DNA from: Marsupella aquatica
Taxonomy: Eukaryota; Marchantiophyta
Assembly: GCA_973895155.1 (NCBI GenBank)
Contig: OZ316892.1
Location: forward strand, 20,460,001-20,524,000
DNA: 64,000 nucleotides
Reading direction: 5' to 3'
The position numbers and the translations under genes were made by a program. Shown piece after piece: positions 1 to 13,996 of this stretch. How positions within the stretch are numbered: position 1 is the first letter of the stretch; each line of letters opens with the position of its first letter. The notes beneath the pieces are model-generated. The model did not search any database. It saw nothing but the letters and a program-made list of their open reading frames with translations, and had not been told where the DNA came from.

Positions 1-519
1 TTGTTCAAAACAAGCACTCTGTCCAAAAGAAAGGGAAGGGGGGTCAATGTGTATCATAAATCAAGCTCTAGGTAATCCAGAGTGATATTCTAAGTACTAG
101 GAGTTGTGGTTCAAAGGCTTGCCTTACAAGTGGACAACATGCTTCTCAGCCTATGCTTGGCTGTGCAAAACGACACGTTCAGATACTTAAGCTGACGTCA
201 CAAGAAGAGGGCAGCCTTTCTAGATCCCATGCTAACTCAAGTTATAGGATCTCTCTGGCCCCAAGATGACTCTTACAAGAGACAAACATACTGCTAACTC
301 AGAGAAATGTATTTGCTAACTTAGTTTATTTTTCTCTGATCCTGCAATGATTCTGGTAAGAGACAAGGTCTTGCTAACTCACCGAAATATACTTTCCATG
401 ACAACAACTTTGATCTTTGATGGTTAAAAGGGTGTTTTCTCAAGTTTCGTTGTTGTGTGCAGAGTAGGTAAGAAAGAATTCTCTGTTGTGAATTTTCCTT
501 TCTTGAGAGATAGCCTTTG

Positions 520-745
520 CCCCCAGTTTTAGTCCTCACCGCCTTTTTTCGGCAGCGGGTGTCTGTGGATTTTCAACGGGCCCAGGCATTCACTCTCCTT
601 CATAGGGCTAAGGCAGTTGGTTTTAGGCCTCCCGCCAGATTCTGCTCCGTGACCTTCCTATGCGGTTTACTCTTGAACTCTACCAGGCTTTTCAATTCTC
701 TGCTCAATGGGGTGTTAGCCTTCACACTCCTTTGTATGCTACATT
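520..745 (+). mobile_element. Fragment of endonuclease-bearing retroelement (3' end)
   Basis: The plus-strand frame at 517-906 contains FRQRVSVDFQRAQAFTLLHR. This matches the end of the minus-strand element at 59.7 kb (HFRQRISVTL, then RAQARAI after one stop) and the minus-strand scrap near 36.5 kb (VVLQQAQTFTIL). Nucleotide similarity to the 36.5-kb copy continues to about 745. Only the last ~75 codons and some 3' flank remain, so this is a dead fragment. The rest of the 129-codon open frame is hydrophobic low-complexity sequence and I do not regard it as a gene. Confidence 0.55.
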
Positions 746-2297
746 TTGTCCTTGTGCTTTCTTTGGCTTGTGGTTGGGGACCTCTTGGCTTGTTTTTCTT
801 GGGGCCCTTTCCCCCTTTTTTCCTCCCCTTAGTTGGATTGTTTTGCCTTTGGGATCCTATCTTTGGGATCCTATTTCCCTGTTTGGCGTTTTCTGCCTTT
901 GTGTAGTGTGATATTATTTTATTTCATGTTGTTTGTAAACTTGTTCAACGTACTTGAGGAAAGCTGGGTCACTTGTCAGTGTGGGAGGTAATCTTTGAAT
1001 ATTTCTGAGATTCATGAACATGGCAAATGGCACCTTGTGCTATAGGGAGTAGAAGTTCAGAATATTCCTTGTTAAAATTTTGTACATTTATTCCCAATTG
1101 TAAGATCTCTTTAGATTTCAAAAAGATAAGCATCATGTGGTGGCTGATGGAGACTATGGTTTGGTGCGAAACTGGTTAATGACACCCCAAAACAAACATG
1201 GCAAATGATTGTGATGGAGGTGAAATTCGGTAAGTTTTAACCACTAAAAGAAAACCCTCCCTTCGCCCGATGCAAGTCCTGGACTGCTTTGGCCAATCTC
1301 TTACAGTACCTTAGCTACTGTCGATTTCTCATTCCCGATACTCCGTATGACAGTAATTGACGTTTTGGAAGAATGGGCTACCACAGAACGATTCCCAACT
1401 TTCCCCATCCTATCCAACCGATATGTTATGCTGACGTTTGAGCCCAGCCGCCAAGTGTCTGTCTCGAATTGCTCTACTCCCTGGCTTTGTTCAACCACTC
1501 ATATGTTACATGAGGATTTGTGCACTCTGCAGTCCATACTGCAATTACTTATTGACCCGATGGGCAATAATAAAAATAACTTGCAACTGTCTTGACCTTT
1601 ACTGTAAGTTTCAGGGCTATTCACTATTTTGGTGAATCTATTGTAGGTTATCTTAACGCGCTTCTTGCTTTCTCCCTTTTTATGTTTAAGTGCATTATTG
1701 GGGAAGAATGGCGGCCGTCAAAATTTGGATCACCCTTTATTAAGACTATCCCATACGTTTTCCTTTTTTCTTTAATTTTAATTAAGTTAGTATGCATAAA
1801 ACCCCCCCTTTAAGTGTGTTAAGGTCCGGTTTCAATCCAAAATATAATGGGCATTATATTTGCATCAATGGGACATTATTTTTTATTTTATATATACATA
1901 ATTAGTAAATAATTCTATACTGACAGTGATGGTTTAAGCGTGAAAGGCATGATCAAGACTAACCAATGCAATTAGGGGCGCCAATGCCTGTTCACACTAC
2001 CCAAACACTAAAATAAATACTATGCATAAGAGAAGCTGAGCACAGATCACATCATGAGTCACTGGCAGAAAAGGTTTTGTAAGGCAAGGATTAAAATTTA
2101 TTGGGGACATTATTCTTCTAAGACTAATCCGACCCAAAAAGTGAAGCTTTTCCCTTGCTTGAGCAATAAATTCTGCCAGTTGTGTTGCCAAAAAAACCTA
2201 AGACGAAGGGCTCAATCTTCATTCAATTTGAGCTGTCAATGGGGTTGCCAATACTGAATGATTGGTCAAACCTGGGTATATGGGTTGGAGATCAAAT

Positions 2298-2321
2298 ACA
2301 CACACACACACACACACACAC
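2298..2321. repeat. (AC)12 microsatellite
   Basis: Uninterrupted AC dinucleotides over 24 bases. Confidence 0.95.
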
Positions 2322-2687
2322 TGAGTTGGTCCATGGATGCTAAGTTTCTCAACCAAGACACTCTCCACAACTGGTCTAAAACTTTGTGCCTAAGAGACAT
2401 GGGTACATGCTACTAAAGTCTATGGGAAATGGGACGATTATTAAGTTCTACAGGAGGGAGAACAACTTCTCCTGGGCTGGAATGTTCACCCAAGTTTTGC
2501 CTCCCAGTGCATGTTGATGGGCTCAATGCAAGTTTGTTTGAACCCTAACTTAGGAACTAAGGGCAAGTCCCATACTTAGTGAAGGTATTGCAGGCTAAAC
2601 TCCGTGCAGATTAATTTTCAGAGATTAGCCACATCGTGGCTCACAAGCTTCATATCCATGACGGCGCCAAGCTTAATCTAGCCGGTC

Positions 2688-2834
2688 AACTGAATTGTAT
2701 CTTTTGGGGCTTGTTAGAAGATCTTTGCAACTGGTCTAATATCTCTAGTTCATGTGAAGACACAACTGAATTGTCTCTTGTGGGGCTGGTTAGAAGATCA
2801 CCGGTCTAATATCTCTAGTTCATATGGAGACACG
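2688..2834. repeat. ~75-bp tandem duplication
   Basis: Two adjacent units (2688-2762 and 2763-2834) share CAACTGAATTGT at the start, TTAGAAGATC in the middle and GGTCTAATATCTCTAGTTCA near the end. The second unit lacks a few bases. Confidence 0.85.
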
Positions 2835-4921
2835 AGATAGTTAATCTGAATTTCAAAAAATTACATCATGATCACTGAGTGTCCATACTTTGGGCTTCCA
2901 AAAGTTTATGAGTAGTTGACTTTGACATTCACTACCTCCTTCATATCCATTTAATTGTGAAGTGATTGTTTACTATTATTTAGAAACTGTTTGGAAAGAT
3001 CTTTCAAGTGAACTTAATCGTAGTCAAATTTCATTGAGAATTGAGAGTTCTGAAAATTAAAGATTGTCTTTTTTTTTAACACATTTCACTCTTTGGTGTA
3101 ATATGTACTTATCATGAGTTTTGCTGCAATCCATCTAAATTGCCAAAATCTATCCGAGCATTTTTGCAAACTTGGAGTTCTCTAGCTTCAATTCAAAATT
3201 CTGGTTTGCATTATTTTGAATTAACTTGTAAATATTAAAATGAAAGTAATTTACTGTTTCGCACTTGTCCTGTCAAACCGGGACTACCGTATTATATTAC
3301 AAGTTACAAGTTATGTCACACTTCTGTTCCTCGAAATATGGGGAAGGTATGCTACATAAATTATATGGTTTTTCTCGTGTCCCGCTGAGGAGTCCTTGGA
3401 GGTATCGCCAGGGACAATAACCCCATTCCCAAGGATCTAATCAAAACGAACAATTGCAGCGATTCATCCAATGGAGCAAGGCCGAAAGAACGCTGATCAC
3501 ATGGAGTAACTATGTACTACTCATAGCAGAATCTACAGTCCCGATCAACCCCCTTGAAACGCACGTACCAGATTCGCCATCGATTCACGTCTTCATGATT
3601 TCGCTCCGTGTGAACCAGAGAGTACCTCGGCTCAGCTCACGACGTCGTTGAATTTCGTCTCTCTTTAAGTGCACACTCCCGGGACGAAGCACCCCGTTGC
3701 ATTTAATAATGACTTCGTACTGTGTGACATACAGTAGTACAAAAAGAAACGTGGAATGTGCATTTTGTTGATTGTGCAGTTATCGAGATATCATAGGGGC
3801 ACATTGAATTTAGCTCCACAAGTAAAGTGAACAGCATTAAGGACTCAACACCTCATCTACCCTTTGTAAATACAGAGTACCCAGATGATACAAGGAATCC
3901 TTAGGAACTGAGTTTACTGTAAAGTGCAACAATTTGGATCCCTGCAGTAAAGGTGATCCCCAACCCCGTTAATGCAAAAATTACTGTACGTAAAATTCAA
4001 ATAATTTATACTCTGCGTCAAAATGCATCTCAGATCCCCCTTCCCGTGGGTTTTGGTGGGTTTTACTGAACCAAAATTAAATAAAATGCGTCTCATCAAT
4101 ACGTCATGGAGGATACTGTTCATAAACCCTTATAGAGGTTTTGCACTTATACAATAGTAGTTGTGAAAGTCTGACGGACGCTTTGCACTAAAGAAAAGCG
4201 CAAATTGGTAGGGAAGAACATGAAGCCGTGCAAATAGCCAGGGTTTACACTTATCAAATGCACTTAACGAGAGACGACTGTACTTACCCCTCCGAGTTCG
4301 GGGATTGACGAACCCGCACGACTGTTGTTTGATTGCGTTGCAGCACCGTCATGACTACAGCCAACAGTAAGGCATTCCTCTGGGGTTTACCCAGGCCGTA
4401 GGATATCCATTTCAACGGTCAAGATGGGCGAGGACTGACTGTGGTACAGAGGCGCAGTAGGTATGAGTTGGGGATTCGGAATGTCAGATGTTAGGAAGGG
4501 TACGGGCTACCGGCTACTTCCGGTGACGTACGCGTGGCGCCATCCCGTGTAAGGGATTGCCGGTCATAGAAGTTACTACTTGGAGTGGTAACTGGGATGA
4601 AAACGAGCTTTTACGATACGTGGGAGGGAGTCGAGTATCAGAGTGACATAGAGGAGAATTGCGTTGACGAGCAGAGCGATGGAGAAGAGTAGACTGTTTG
4701 TGTGAGGAATGTGAAGAATTTGACGAAGGGATCGCACGCGCAGAGCGGGAGAGGGCGAGCGGCGAGGGCCGCGGAAAGAGGAGAAGAATGGCAACGCATT
4801 GATGTTTTGTTAAGAGAGAACTGAGGTCGACGGAGGAAGTTGGTGAGGAGGATTCATATCGGAGGACGACCACCGTCTTCGGAAGAAGTGGAGCAGAGAC
4901 AGGGGACGGAGCTTGGGCGAG

Positions 4922-7900
4922 ATGGCGGGGATGGCGGCCATAGCAGAGGCGATCGGCGTCACGCTGCCAGTGCTGCAGTTTCTGATATGTTTTTTTCTCA
5001 CAATCCCGTGCAGCTTTCTGCGGCGTTTCATCAAAGGGACTAGCTTACGCCATGCGTACTCGGCTCTCACCGGCGCAGTGCTGTCATACTATTCTTTCGA
5101 GGCGGCGTCCAATCTTCTTTTTGTGCTGCCAATTTTCGGGTCCTATGCGTCAATGGTCTTTCTCAGGAAGAAAGCCGGTTTCATCACTGCCTTTATCGCG
5201 TTCACTTATCTCATCGGCTGGTATGATCTATTCGTCTGTTTGGTGATGATTTATCTTTTAAGTGTTATGTGCAATGATGTGTTTGAGTGTGTGTGCCTGA
5301 GCCAGGGCACGGATATGGCAAGGGCTACAGTAATTCGTCTCGTTAAAAAAATCACGATCTTTCCTTGAAAAGACTTTGATCCTGGTTTATAGGAGCGTCA
5401 ATGCAATTTTGAATCCATCTTTGTACGGAGTCCCACAAAGTTTCAACTATCCGTCGCATGCAGGAGCTCCGGCTACTTGTTGATGAGAATTTCATCAAGG
5501 AATTGTCATTGGATATTGTGTGGTCACTGGAAAATCACCAGAATTTTGTTGAGTGCTGCTTTGGATCAACTCCCATTGATAAGTGATGGATTACGTCTGA
5601 CACTCTCATCAGGACTTAACGCCGCATGTGACGTGTTCCTCGGTTTCTCTCAGCTCTTAGACATCTTGTACTCCACGCCGCTTGTGGAGAGCCTGTTACT
5701 GTGTATCGCTCCGTTAGACGCTCAAGCCCTGGAAGCCTCTTGTACGCTGGTCAAGAGTGACGTCATTGACGTTGGGAGGTGTGCAAGAAAACCAGCATTC
5801 CGAGCAGCTAAGATTACTCGATAGCGTCACGGTGATTAGGAAATCCTCTCCAAATTTATCTTCCTCTCTTTGGACTGTTCGACTTACAGACCAGAGAGAC
5901 GGTCTCTCTCCAGTACCCTGAAAATACTTTACAAAGATTTAGCAGGCAGGACATCATTCCCTCCCTAACCATTCGCTTACCTCTCCCATGAACAGAACGA
6001 GCTGGAAATTGACGGCATTATGCCCCGTTCTCTCCTAAGACTTTAAGATCCTAGGGGCAATGGGGAATTTGTCCTCATTGTAGCCATCTCATGAAGGCTA
6101 TGAGGTCTTAAATCTCCCCACAATGATTACCCCAGCATTCTAATCCGTTTCGTGCAGAGCAGCTGCAGGTGCGAGTTGACACAGAGAGATTGTAAGCAGA
6201 GAAGGGGACGTTATATTTCAAATTATTTAGTCTGCTAATGGGCGTTCGTTATTGAAGTGCAGCCACCTGTATTATATGAGCGGGGACGCATGGAAGAATG
6301 GAGGCATTGACGCAACCGGTAATGTGCTGCCAGAATGGATTTGTCACCTTTAGTACAAGGATTACTGCATGTCATTTTACCGTTCAATAAATGTCACCTT
6401 TATTTATAACCCTAGCCAATTAAACTGGTGTTTTTAAGGAGGTACCTGCTCTATGAGCCATACCGTAACTTGGACTAGTCATTGCTTGTTGAGCATCAGA
6501 GAACTTGCTGTTAATTTGTAACGAATTACCTGTCGAACTGACTTTGAAATTGGAGATTCCCGGTTCGGATTTGTCCACATCTTCATGGTGCTTGCTTGCC
6601 CAAAGCAAACCGCTGCATTGTTTTGATATTGTCCAGAGAGCACACTGAGAGTAGTTAGGGACCTTCCATCTAGATTATTCATTCCCTATTCATTCCCTAG
6701 GAGTTTTGTTTGTTTCTGAAATGAAAATCCAAGAAAATTTTCGTTACTGCTACACTAGTCTTCTTACCGTCTAATTTGGGCCAAACGACTTGCCCAAGTA
6801 AACATTGTCTATCTCAAAGAATTGTTTTATTTCATACGAATTCTAACTGTTTTTTCGGTCTCCTTCAGAATAATGGGATCCTGGGATTCTAGACTAATTC
6901 CGATGTCCCTACAATTGAGCGTGCAGGAGCCCTCATGGTTCTGACCTTGAAAGTCACATCAGCTGCCATGAATTACCAAGACGGTTTAATCAAGGAAGAA
7001 GATCTGCGTGCCTCTCAGAAACGTAACAGATTGGTGAAGCTTCCTTCTGTGCTTGCATATTTTGGATATTGCCTCAATTGCGGAACTCACCTGGCTGGAC
7101 CCGTTTATGAATTGACGGATTATCTGGATTGGACAGAAGACAAAGGGGTAAGGATAGTTTTTGAAGTCCTCACTTTCTGATGCTTAAATTTTGGCGAAAT
7201 AAACAAATCGACTGCCTGGGAAATGTTGAAGACGTTAGGCTCGTGATATTTGTCTTGACTATACAATAGATTAACTCTTCTCTGGCACTTCGATTGCAGT
7301 TGTGGAGCCCAAATCAATCGAAGCCTCCCCCATCGCCGTATGGTCCAGCGTTAAGGTCATTTATAAAAACTCTTGTCTGCATGGCAATATACGTGTATCT
7401 CTCTCCCCGCGTGCCGCTTTCTTGGTATTCTGACCCGGGATACTATGAGTGGGGCTTTTTGAAACGAGTTGGTTATCAAATCTTAACTGGTTTCACCACA
7501 CGATGGAAGTACTACTTTATCTGGTCAGTTCCAGAGACATCGGTCATACTGTCAGGTTTTGGGTTTAGTGGCTGGAAGGATTCTAAGCCGCTGTGGGATC
7601 GGGCTGTGAATGTTGACATCCTGCAAGTTGAACTGGCAACAAGTGCAGCAGCGTTGCCCGTCTATTGGAATATCCATGTCAGCACGTGGTTGCGTCACTG
7701 TATCCTTACCGCTTGTGGTTACTTCTGGTTATGTTGGTGAATATTGCGGCTTTTGCGTCGACTTCAAATCAATGCATATTTCAGACTTTCAGGACGAACG
7801 AGTGTCTTTCGAAGGTCTTCTGCCTAAGTATTCTAAAACTTTGTCCTTGTATTTGTGAATTTACTTAACTGATTCCTTGTAGATGTTTATGAGAGACTGA

Positions 7901-9280
7901 TTCCTACAGGAAAGAAGGCTGGATTCTGGCAACTTCTTGCGACGCAAGTTGTCAGTGCTGTATGGCACGTAAGTATTAATTCTTTCCAGAATCTAAAGCA
8001 GTTTATGACGAAATTTGTGCAAAGAGCCTTGGTTTCAATGATCTCTGTCTATGCGGATGCCAAGCGTGAAAATTAAATGATCGACTCCTGTCGTGTACTA
8101 GGGGGCCTACCAGAAATCTACTTTTCTAAGGTTGGAGGTTGGGTATGTTAGGAATATTTGTTGAAGGCTTTTCTTCGGAGTTTTTAGGCTGGATATTGTT
8201 GAGAGGTTCCTGAGGGAGACATGTAAGCTTTAACAAACTGCGCTGGTAAGGAGAAGAAGAAAGCCAAGCTGTCCTATAGAAGAGATGGTTGTGGAGAAGT
8301 CACCAAAGGCAGCTGAAGGATGGAAGTTTCTTTAAAATGTCCAGCTAAGCTGTCAAACAAGATACTGAAGTAGAAAGGTGCTGAGTACAGTTAACAAAGT
8401 AGTTAAATTAAAAATTGTTGTAACTTAACTTGGTGTGCCGTTTGGTGCTCTGCAGGGATTGTATGCTGGTTACTTGTTGTTTTTCGTTAACAGCGCTCTT
8501 ATGATATCTGGCTCTAAAGGTACAAAGATTACCCGTGTTTGAAGCTGTCCACGGTATACTTTATAATCTTGAGCAGAATCTCTGCAAACGTCTATGAATG
8601 AAGGCCAGTATTGTTCAGACCATCTAGGTCTAATTACAGTCACCTGCCGATCTCCTAAAGGTCGGTAAGTGGTGCAAGATTAACGTTGTCCAGGATACTG
8701 ACAATCATCTTCCTATGATTACAGCTATTTTCAGGTGGCAAAGGGCTCTTCCTGCAGATGCTGAATTGCCCCGCAAAGTGCTGCTTATTCTTAATTTTAT
8801 GTACACGGTTGTTGTTCTCAACACCACTTGTATTGGTTTCGTGGTGAGTTGAAGCTCAACTCGCACCCTCTTGCTCATGCAAAGAATTCCACCATGAAAT
8901 TGATTTATTAGCAAAATATCAGATGTTTCTGAGGCATATCTCCCCAAGGAAGCCTGTCGAAAGCCATATTGAATTTTTGGACTATGCCTCAAAATGTAAG
9001 AAGTTTAAGCCCTCTCGGAGCAATGGGCTTCTTACATCTTGTCTTGTTTTGTAAGGTAGGCATATGTTTGTTCTGGAAATGATATCTGACGTGTGGCTAA
9101 CTCTGATTGGCTGTGAAGGTATTGGGCCTGCGCGAAACGCTGGCCGCATACAGCAGTATATATTATGCAGGGACACTCCTTGCCTTGGCGCTTACTGTGT
9201 TTGGTTCAGTAGTTAAACCGCCACACGCAAAATCAAGATCATCAGCTGCATCAATGGGCAAGGTCAAGAAAACTACATAG
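4922..9280 (+). CDS. LPLAT1: Lysophospholipid acyltransferase, MBOAT family (LPLAT1-like)
   Basis: Eight exons give a 468-aa protein: 4922-5220, 6263-6318, 6927-7147, 7300-7699, 7883-7968, 8456-8519, 8725-8843 and 9119-9280. All introns are GT-AG and all phases match. The product resembles plant LPLAT1/2, about 460 aa, multi-pass ER membrane enzymes that reacylate lysophosphatidylcholine and related lysolipids in the Lands cycle. Visible landmarks are YLIGCHLYYMSGDAW near residues 96-110, NIHVSTWLRH (Asn316) and VSAVWHG, whose His354 is the expected MBOAT catalytic histidine. The split Cys100 codon, the 56-bp exon 2 and the Gly119 codon across intron 2 all restore family residues. The nearest open frame begins at TTG 4913; I chose ATG 4922 (MAGMAAIAEAIG). 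The C-terminus is lysine-rich (KVKKTT), like an ER retrieval signal. The gene looks intact. Confidence 0.95.
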
Positions 9281-10760
9281 ACATGAACTCTTTTGCTGAA
9301 GCATAACGCCGAGTGCCATTTAAAGACTTTCACAGGAGAGGAAACTAAATATGTGGAGATCTCTTCGCCAACCTTGTGGAAGCCTCTTTTACCTGCCTTT
9401 ATGACTGAGTGTTGTGAAGAATTGATTTGTACCATTGGTACGTGTTGGAAAAAAAGTCTATCGATTTGTTGGCTCTGGATAAGCAGGGTTTATCTGGAAA
9501 ATTTATGAAAAGGTTGTCTCGCCCAAATGTGCAAAAGGCTATCTGGCATGTCATGTATGTGCACAACGTCTTCATTGCTACGGTTGCATGATTATCCAAC
9601 GAAGGATTTGGAATGGAAGAGTTTTCAGGTGTCCAGTTAGCTGTGAGATTCTTGGATGTGGTGACACTTGAATACTTCTCAACACGTTTCCAACCTAGAA
9701 AGCAGTGTATAGTCGCTGGGTGTGGTATCATTCACTCGGTCAACTTGATGATCTCAACTTGATGATCATTGTTTGGCCCGGTGAACGTATAATTGCACTG
9801 TTTCGGTTGCGGTTCTGGCCGTTTTTCACCTTTTGAGTAGTTGGTTATATCTCCTGCTTTGATCTTCATGCTCCTAGCATTTTTGTGTTATTGATTGTGT
9901 CTTTGATTTCTCGCGTCGGCTGTCTACCCTCGCTCGGTACTTGCTTTCCCTTCCTTGGTTAGGACAAAATTTACGACCTGATAAGTTCAATTCTCGAGAA
10001 GGGATGGTAGTGTCCAAAATTTGAATGGTATGGAGGATGACAATGGGAAGCACACCAGGTCCTGTAAGAAAAGGGAGAATGTACTCGAGAGTTGGGCAGG
10101 GGGATTATGTGTTTAACTTCACCCTAAAGATTAAACAAATTGGTCAGGGCTCTAAAGTGATGTAAAGCCCTTCCTATCTGGAGACCTCCCAAACAAAGCT
10201 CTCGGGATTTTATTTGGAGACGTCCCCCTGGGAAGTGCTTCACCTGACACAGTAATCTGGGATCCCCCCTTCCCTCACAAGGTCTGCTTCGACTAGTAGA
10301 ACAGTTCGTGACAAGAATAAGAATTGGAGTAGTAACATGGGAATGTGTAGGCCTGAGGTACTGGAAATTACTTGAATCCTGTCAGAACTGTAATAGCTAT
10401 TCCATGATTTGTTCTAATTCATCAGTAATAGACTCCTGACGATGTTCAAGAGGCATTCAATGTGATCTAATGTCGGCTAGGAGTGGTGATTCCCGGCCTG
10501 CCATGTCTTCTACCCTGGGATTCCCAACGAGCCTTAGATTTCCTGACGCTCACAATGTCGGGCATTTGGGCAGGGCAAGACAATGTAGGGACGATAATAT
10601 CAGGCATGGCACATGGTGAGTTGATAAGCATGCAAAGAAACTATTCCCGTGGAAGGAAAGCAATTTGATCGGTTCCATTTTGGCAATTCAAGGAAGAGAA
10701 GCTTGTCTTATTGCTGCGCGAAACCGAACTCGCTTCGCAGACCATCAGGCAACAAAATAT

Positions 10761-11272
10761 TGAAGACCAAAGAGATCAGCTACAACCGCCTGGTGATCAA
10801 CTACAGGCTAACGAATGCCACTCGAACACGGGAAGATTTGCAGTTGTGCACCATCGACTGAAGACCAAAGAGATCAGCTACAAACCATCCGCCTGATGAT
10901 CGACTACAGGCTCACGAATGCCATTCGGACATCGGAAGTTTTGCAGTTCTGCGCCACCGACTGAAGACGAAAGAGATCAGCTACAAACCATCCGTGTGAT
11001 GATGATCAACTACAGGCTCACGAATGCCACTCGGACATCGGAAGTTTTGCAGTTCTGCACCACCGTCTGAAGACCAAAGCGATCAGCTACAAATTGTCCG
11101 TCTGATGATCAACTACAGGCTCACGAATGCCACTCGGACATCGGAAATTTTGCAGTTCTGCACCACCAACTGACGACCAAATAAATCAGCTACAAATTGT
11201 CCGTCTGATGATCAACTACAGGCTCACGAATGCCTCTCGGACATGGGAAGTTTTGGAGCTGTGCACCATCAC
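10761..11272. repeat. Minisatellite, five units of ~98-106 bp
   Basis: Units begin near 10761, 10859, 10962, 11068 and 11171 with TGAAGACCAAAGAGATCAGC or a close variant. Each then carries GATCAACTACAGGCT, ACGAATGCCACTCG and a TTTTGCAGTTCTGCACCACC-like end. Unit lengths are 98, 103, 106, 103 and 102 bases. These lengths do not keep one reading frame, so the array is not a coding repeat. Confidence 0.9.
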
Positions 11273-12299
11273 TGAACAAGTTGGAATAATCGACCACCAA
11301 GCTGAAGCGGCGACCGCAAGTTGTCCGGTGATTTAGCCACGTACTACGGTCAGCCGATCCTTCACTGTAACCAATTATCCTTAATTCGGCACCTCGAAGT
11401 ACTGACGTGTCAAGTACCGTATGAACTATCATGTACACGCACAAAATAAATCTTACTACAAAATTCCAAGAAACTGATGATGAGGTTCATTAAGATCACA
11501 ATTTTAAATGAGTATGGACAAAAAAAAGTATCACTACAAGACAAAAAAAAAAGACAAAAAAAGAGGAATGTTCCAGGAGGAACATGATATATGGACAAAA
11601 ATGACATTCACTTTTTAAATAAAGATAAAACTGAAATGAGAATGGACAAAAAACAAGGATGAGGCAAAGACTAACTAAAATATATATACATTATAACTTT
11701 ATTGTGCAAAATTATCTGTTTACTTTCAAGGAATGGGTCATCGGGTTAGTCATATTAAATACCATAGAACCTATATGATACTAAGCCCTGATTTACACAG
11801 GGGGTTGTTTTGAATCCCCATGGATTTCCAAAGCCAGGATGTTAGCACTGGTCACACAAAACTTCTTAAAATGTTCAGATAACCTTCGTATAGTAATATT
11901 GATATGTGACATGTAAAGGTCAGGGAAATGTGAATTGTAGATGGGCTCCTGAACGTTTGCAAATGGGTTTCAATCAATTTATGCAAAGGGAAGGCGCTGC
12001 TCAATGCACAACCTACTCAGGGCGTACTTCACATAAGTGAAACATCCTTCCCAAAAGTTGTAAGTTGTTGTTCATGCCCAATGTCCAAACTACTCTGTGT
12101 CCTTCACAAAAAGATGTGTGTTTCCCAAAAGAGAAGTGACCTTTCTAAAAGGGTCATTTAGCCAAAACCACTCAAGGCATCATGCACAAAAGTGAAGAGT
12201 GGCTTATAAGATTTGACCATTTTGCACTTATTGGTATTGGAGCAAATGATCTGGGAAAAACTTCAAAATTTGGAGTGAACTTTTGGAATGACCTTGTAA

Positions 12300-12560
12300 C
12301 AGCGTGCACTCCTGCAAGTCACAATGTCAATCCTGCAAGTCACAATGTCATTTGTGACTTGCACACCTTGTAGCAAGAGAAGCACTCTGAAAAACAAGAT
12401 TCCACCATAGTGCTCCTGCAACTTGCAGCTCACTTCACACAATTATTCAAAGTGCCCCTTCTAACAAGAAAAGCACAGTCATCTCTCTAAAAAAAACATT
12501 CTTCAAAGTGCCCCTTGTAACAAGAAAAGCACAGACAGTCACCTCTCTAAAAAACATATT
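12300..12560. repeat. Cluster of short tandem duplications
   Basis: CCTGCAAGTCACAATGTCA occurs twice in a row near 12311-12350. A ~56-bp unit with TTCAAAGTGCCCCTT, AACAAGAAAAGCACAG and a CTCTCTAAAAAA tail occurs twice at about 12444-12560. Confidence 0.8.
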
Positions 12561-13996
12561 CTGCAATAGCACGCATGCAAGTAGCAGTGTCACTTTGCAA
12601 AAGTATTTGAAGCTATCTTCGTAAGAAAGCAATGGTCTCTGAAAGACAGGATTCTACAAGAGTATTCTTGCAAGTTGCAACTTATGTCACTTTGCAACAG
12701 ATCAATGCCTCTTGAGCAAACTATTCAATTCCATGCAAGTAAAAGTGAAGCGCTCACTCATTTAAAAACCTAAATGAACCTAAACTTGGAGTCACTGGCA
12801 GTGATTTGGTCTCTGTCAGTGATTTGGTCACTTACAGGTTTACATTAGGACAAAAGTATTAATAATAGTATATACACAGCAAATTTATGTCTTTGGCTCC
12901 AGCCCATTCCTCCCTAAACCACCATTGGCCATATAAAAGGAGAAGTGTCTAAGACTAATCACATTCTTCTCCACTAATGTAAGATTTTGCTCCACAATTT
13001 CAGTAAAAAGTACTGGAAATGGTGAATTCTATTTTTTGTCATGGCTAGTGACTCTTTAAACCACAACTGCCCATATATAAGGGGGAAGTGTCCAAAGACT
13101 TATTGCTTTCCACATTACATTCACTCCTTTCCTCTAAGGTGCCACTCTAAGGTGCCACTCTGCTCCACTATTTTGGGAGCAATTTAGTGTTAATATTGAA
13201 ATTTGGATCCTAGAGGTAACCCAGAGCTCTTGAAGCCGCAGCTTTGGTTTAATAAGTGCATCTACAACTAACTCATTTCTCAAAGAAAGAAAGACTCAAT
13301 CTTCCCACCTTCACCAAATATAGTGGGAGAGGCCTGCGAAGGTGCAATCGCTTTGTAGGCTCATCAAATGGCGAGAACGCAATCCTTGGTTGACCAACAC
13401 TCTTAGGCTACCGGATTGCCACTTGCGCCTGGGCATGGGAACGCAAGCTGAAGCAATTAGCCCCTTGCGACTGTAAAAGTGACGATCTTATCAAAGAAGA
13501 ACTCACACGCCAAATGAATGATCTGTCGTTGGCAGGACACCAAGGCTCGACGAACACCAATGACACAACGAGTGCTTTGCATCAGGTTAATTGCCTGGGA
13601 AACTCAAACGAAAGCGATCCCATTCGTCGCCATAGGATTTCTTCTGTATTGTCTCTAGCATTCCCCAAAAGTACGTAGAACCATGTCACGTGTACTAGGT
13701 GTTTGATCACGGATTCCAACACGTGAATGTCTTACTTGACTCTCATCGCACATCATTCATTAATGCATACATAGGACCTTGCCAACTCTTAGCTGGCTTG
13801 CTCGATAGTCAAATGTTCCACTATGTGTCCTAAACAAATCGAGCGGATGTGTAGAGCTCTGACTGTTAGTTGGTCAGTTTTCTGCCCCAATGCTGAATGC
13901 TTGCGATTACTGCCCACGATCCAACGTACTCTTAAATTTGTACTGACCGAATTAGAAATTAAGGATCCGCTCTGTACCAAGTATTTGACTGAATTA

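Larger units (their letters stand above)
1..4921. other. Intergenic region upstream of the acyltransferase gene
   Basis: I see no gene supported by a long frame, splice pattern or family match. The stretch holds one retroelement scrap near 520-745, an (AC)12 microsatellite at 2298-2321 and a ~75-bp tandem duplication at 2688-2834, listed separately. Short open frames here are no longer than expected by chance. The last few hundred bases before 4922 should contain the promoter and 5' leader of the MBOAT gene, but no clear TATA box decides the start. Confidence 0.6.

Noticed and set aside
5221-5368. Continuation of exon 1 past the splice site to a stop at 5368
   Set aside because: Splicing at 5220 restores the family sequence YLIGC-HLYYMSGDAW; read-through gives unrelated sequence.
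5477-5824. 115-codon open frame after exon 1 of the acyltransferase gene
   Set aside because: It lies inside the first intron, begins at TTG, and shows no domain.
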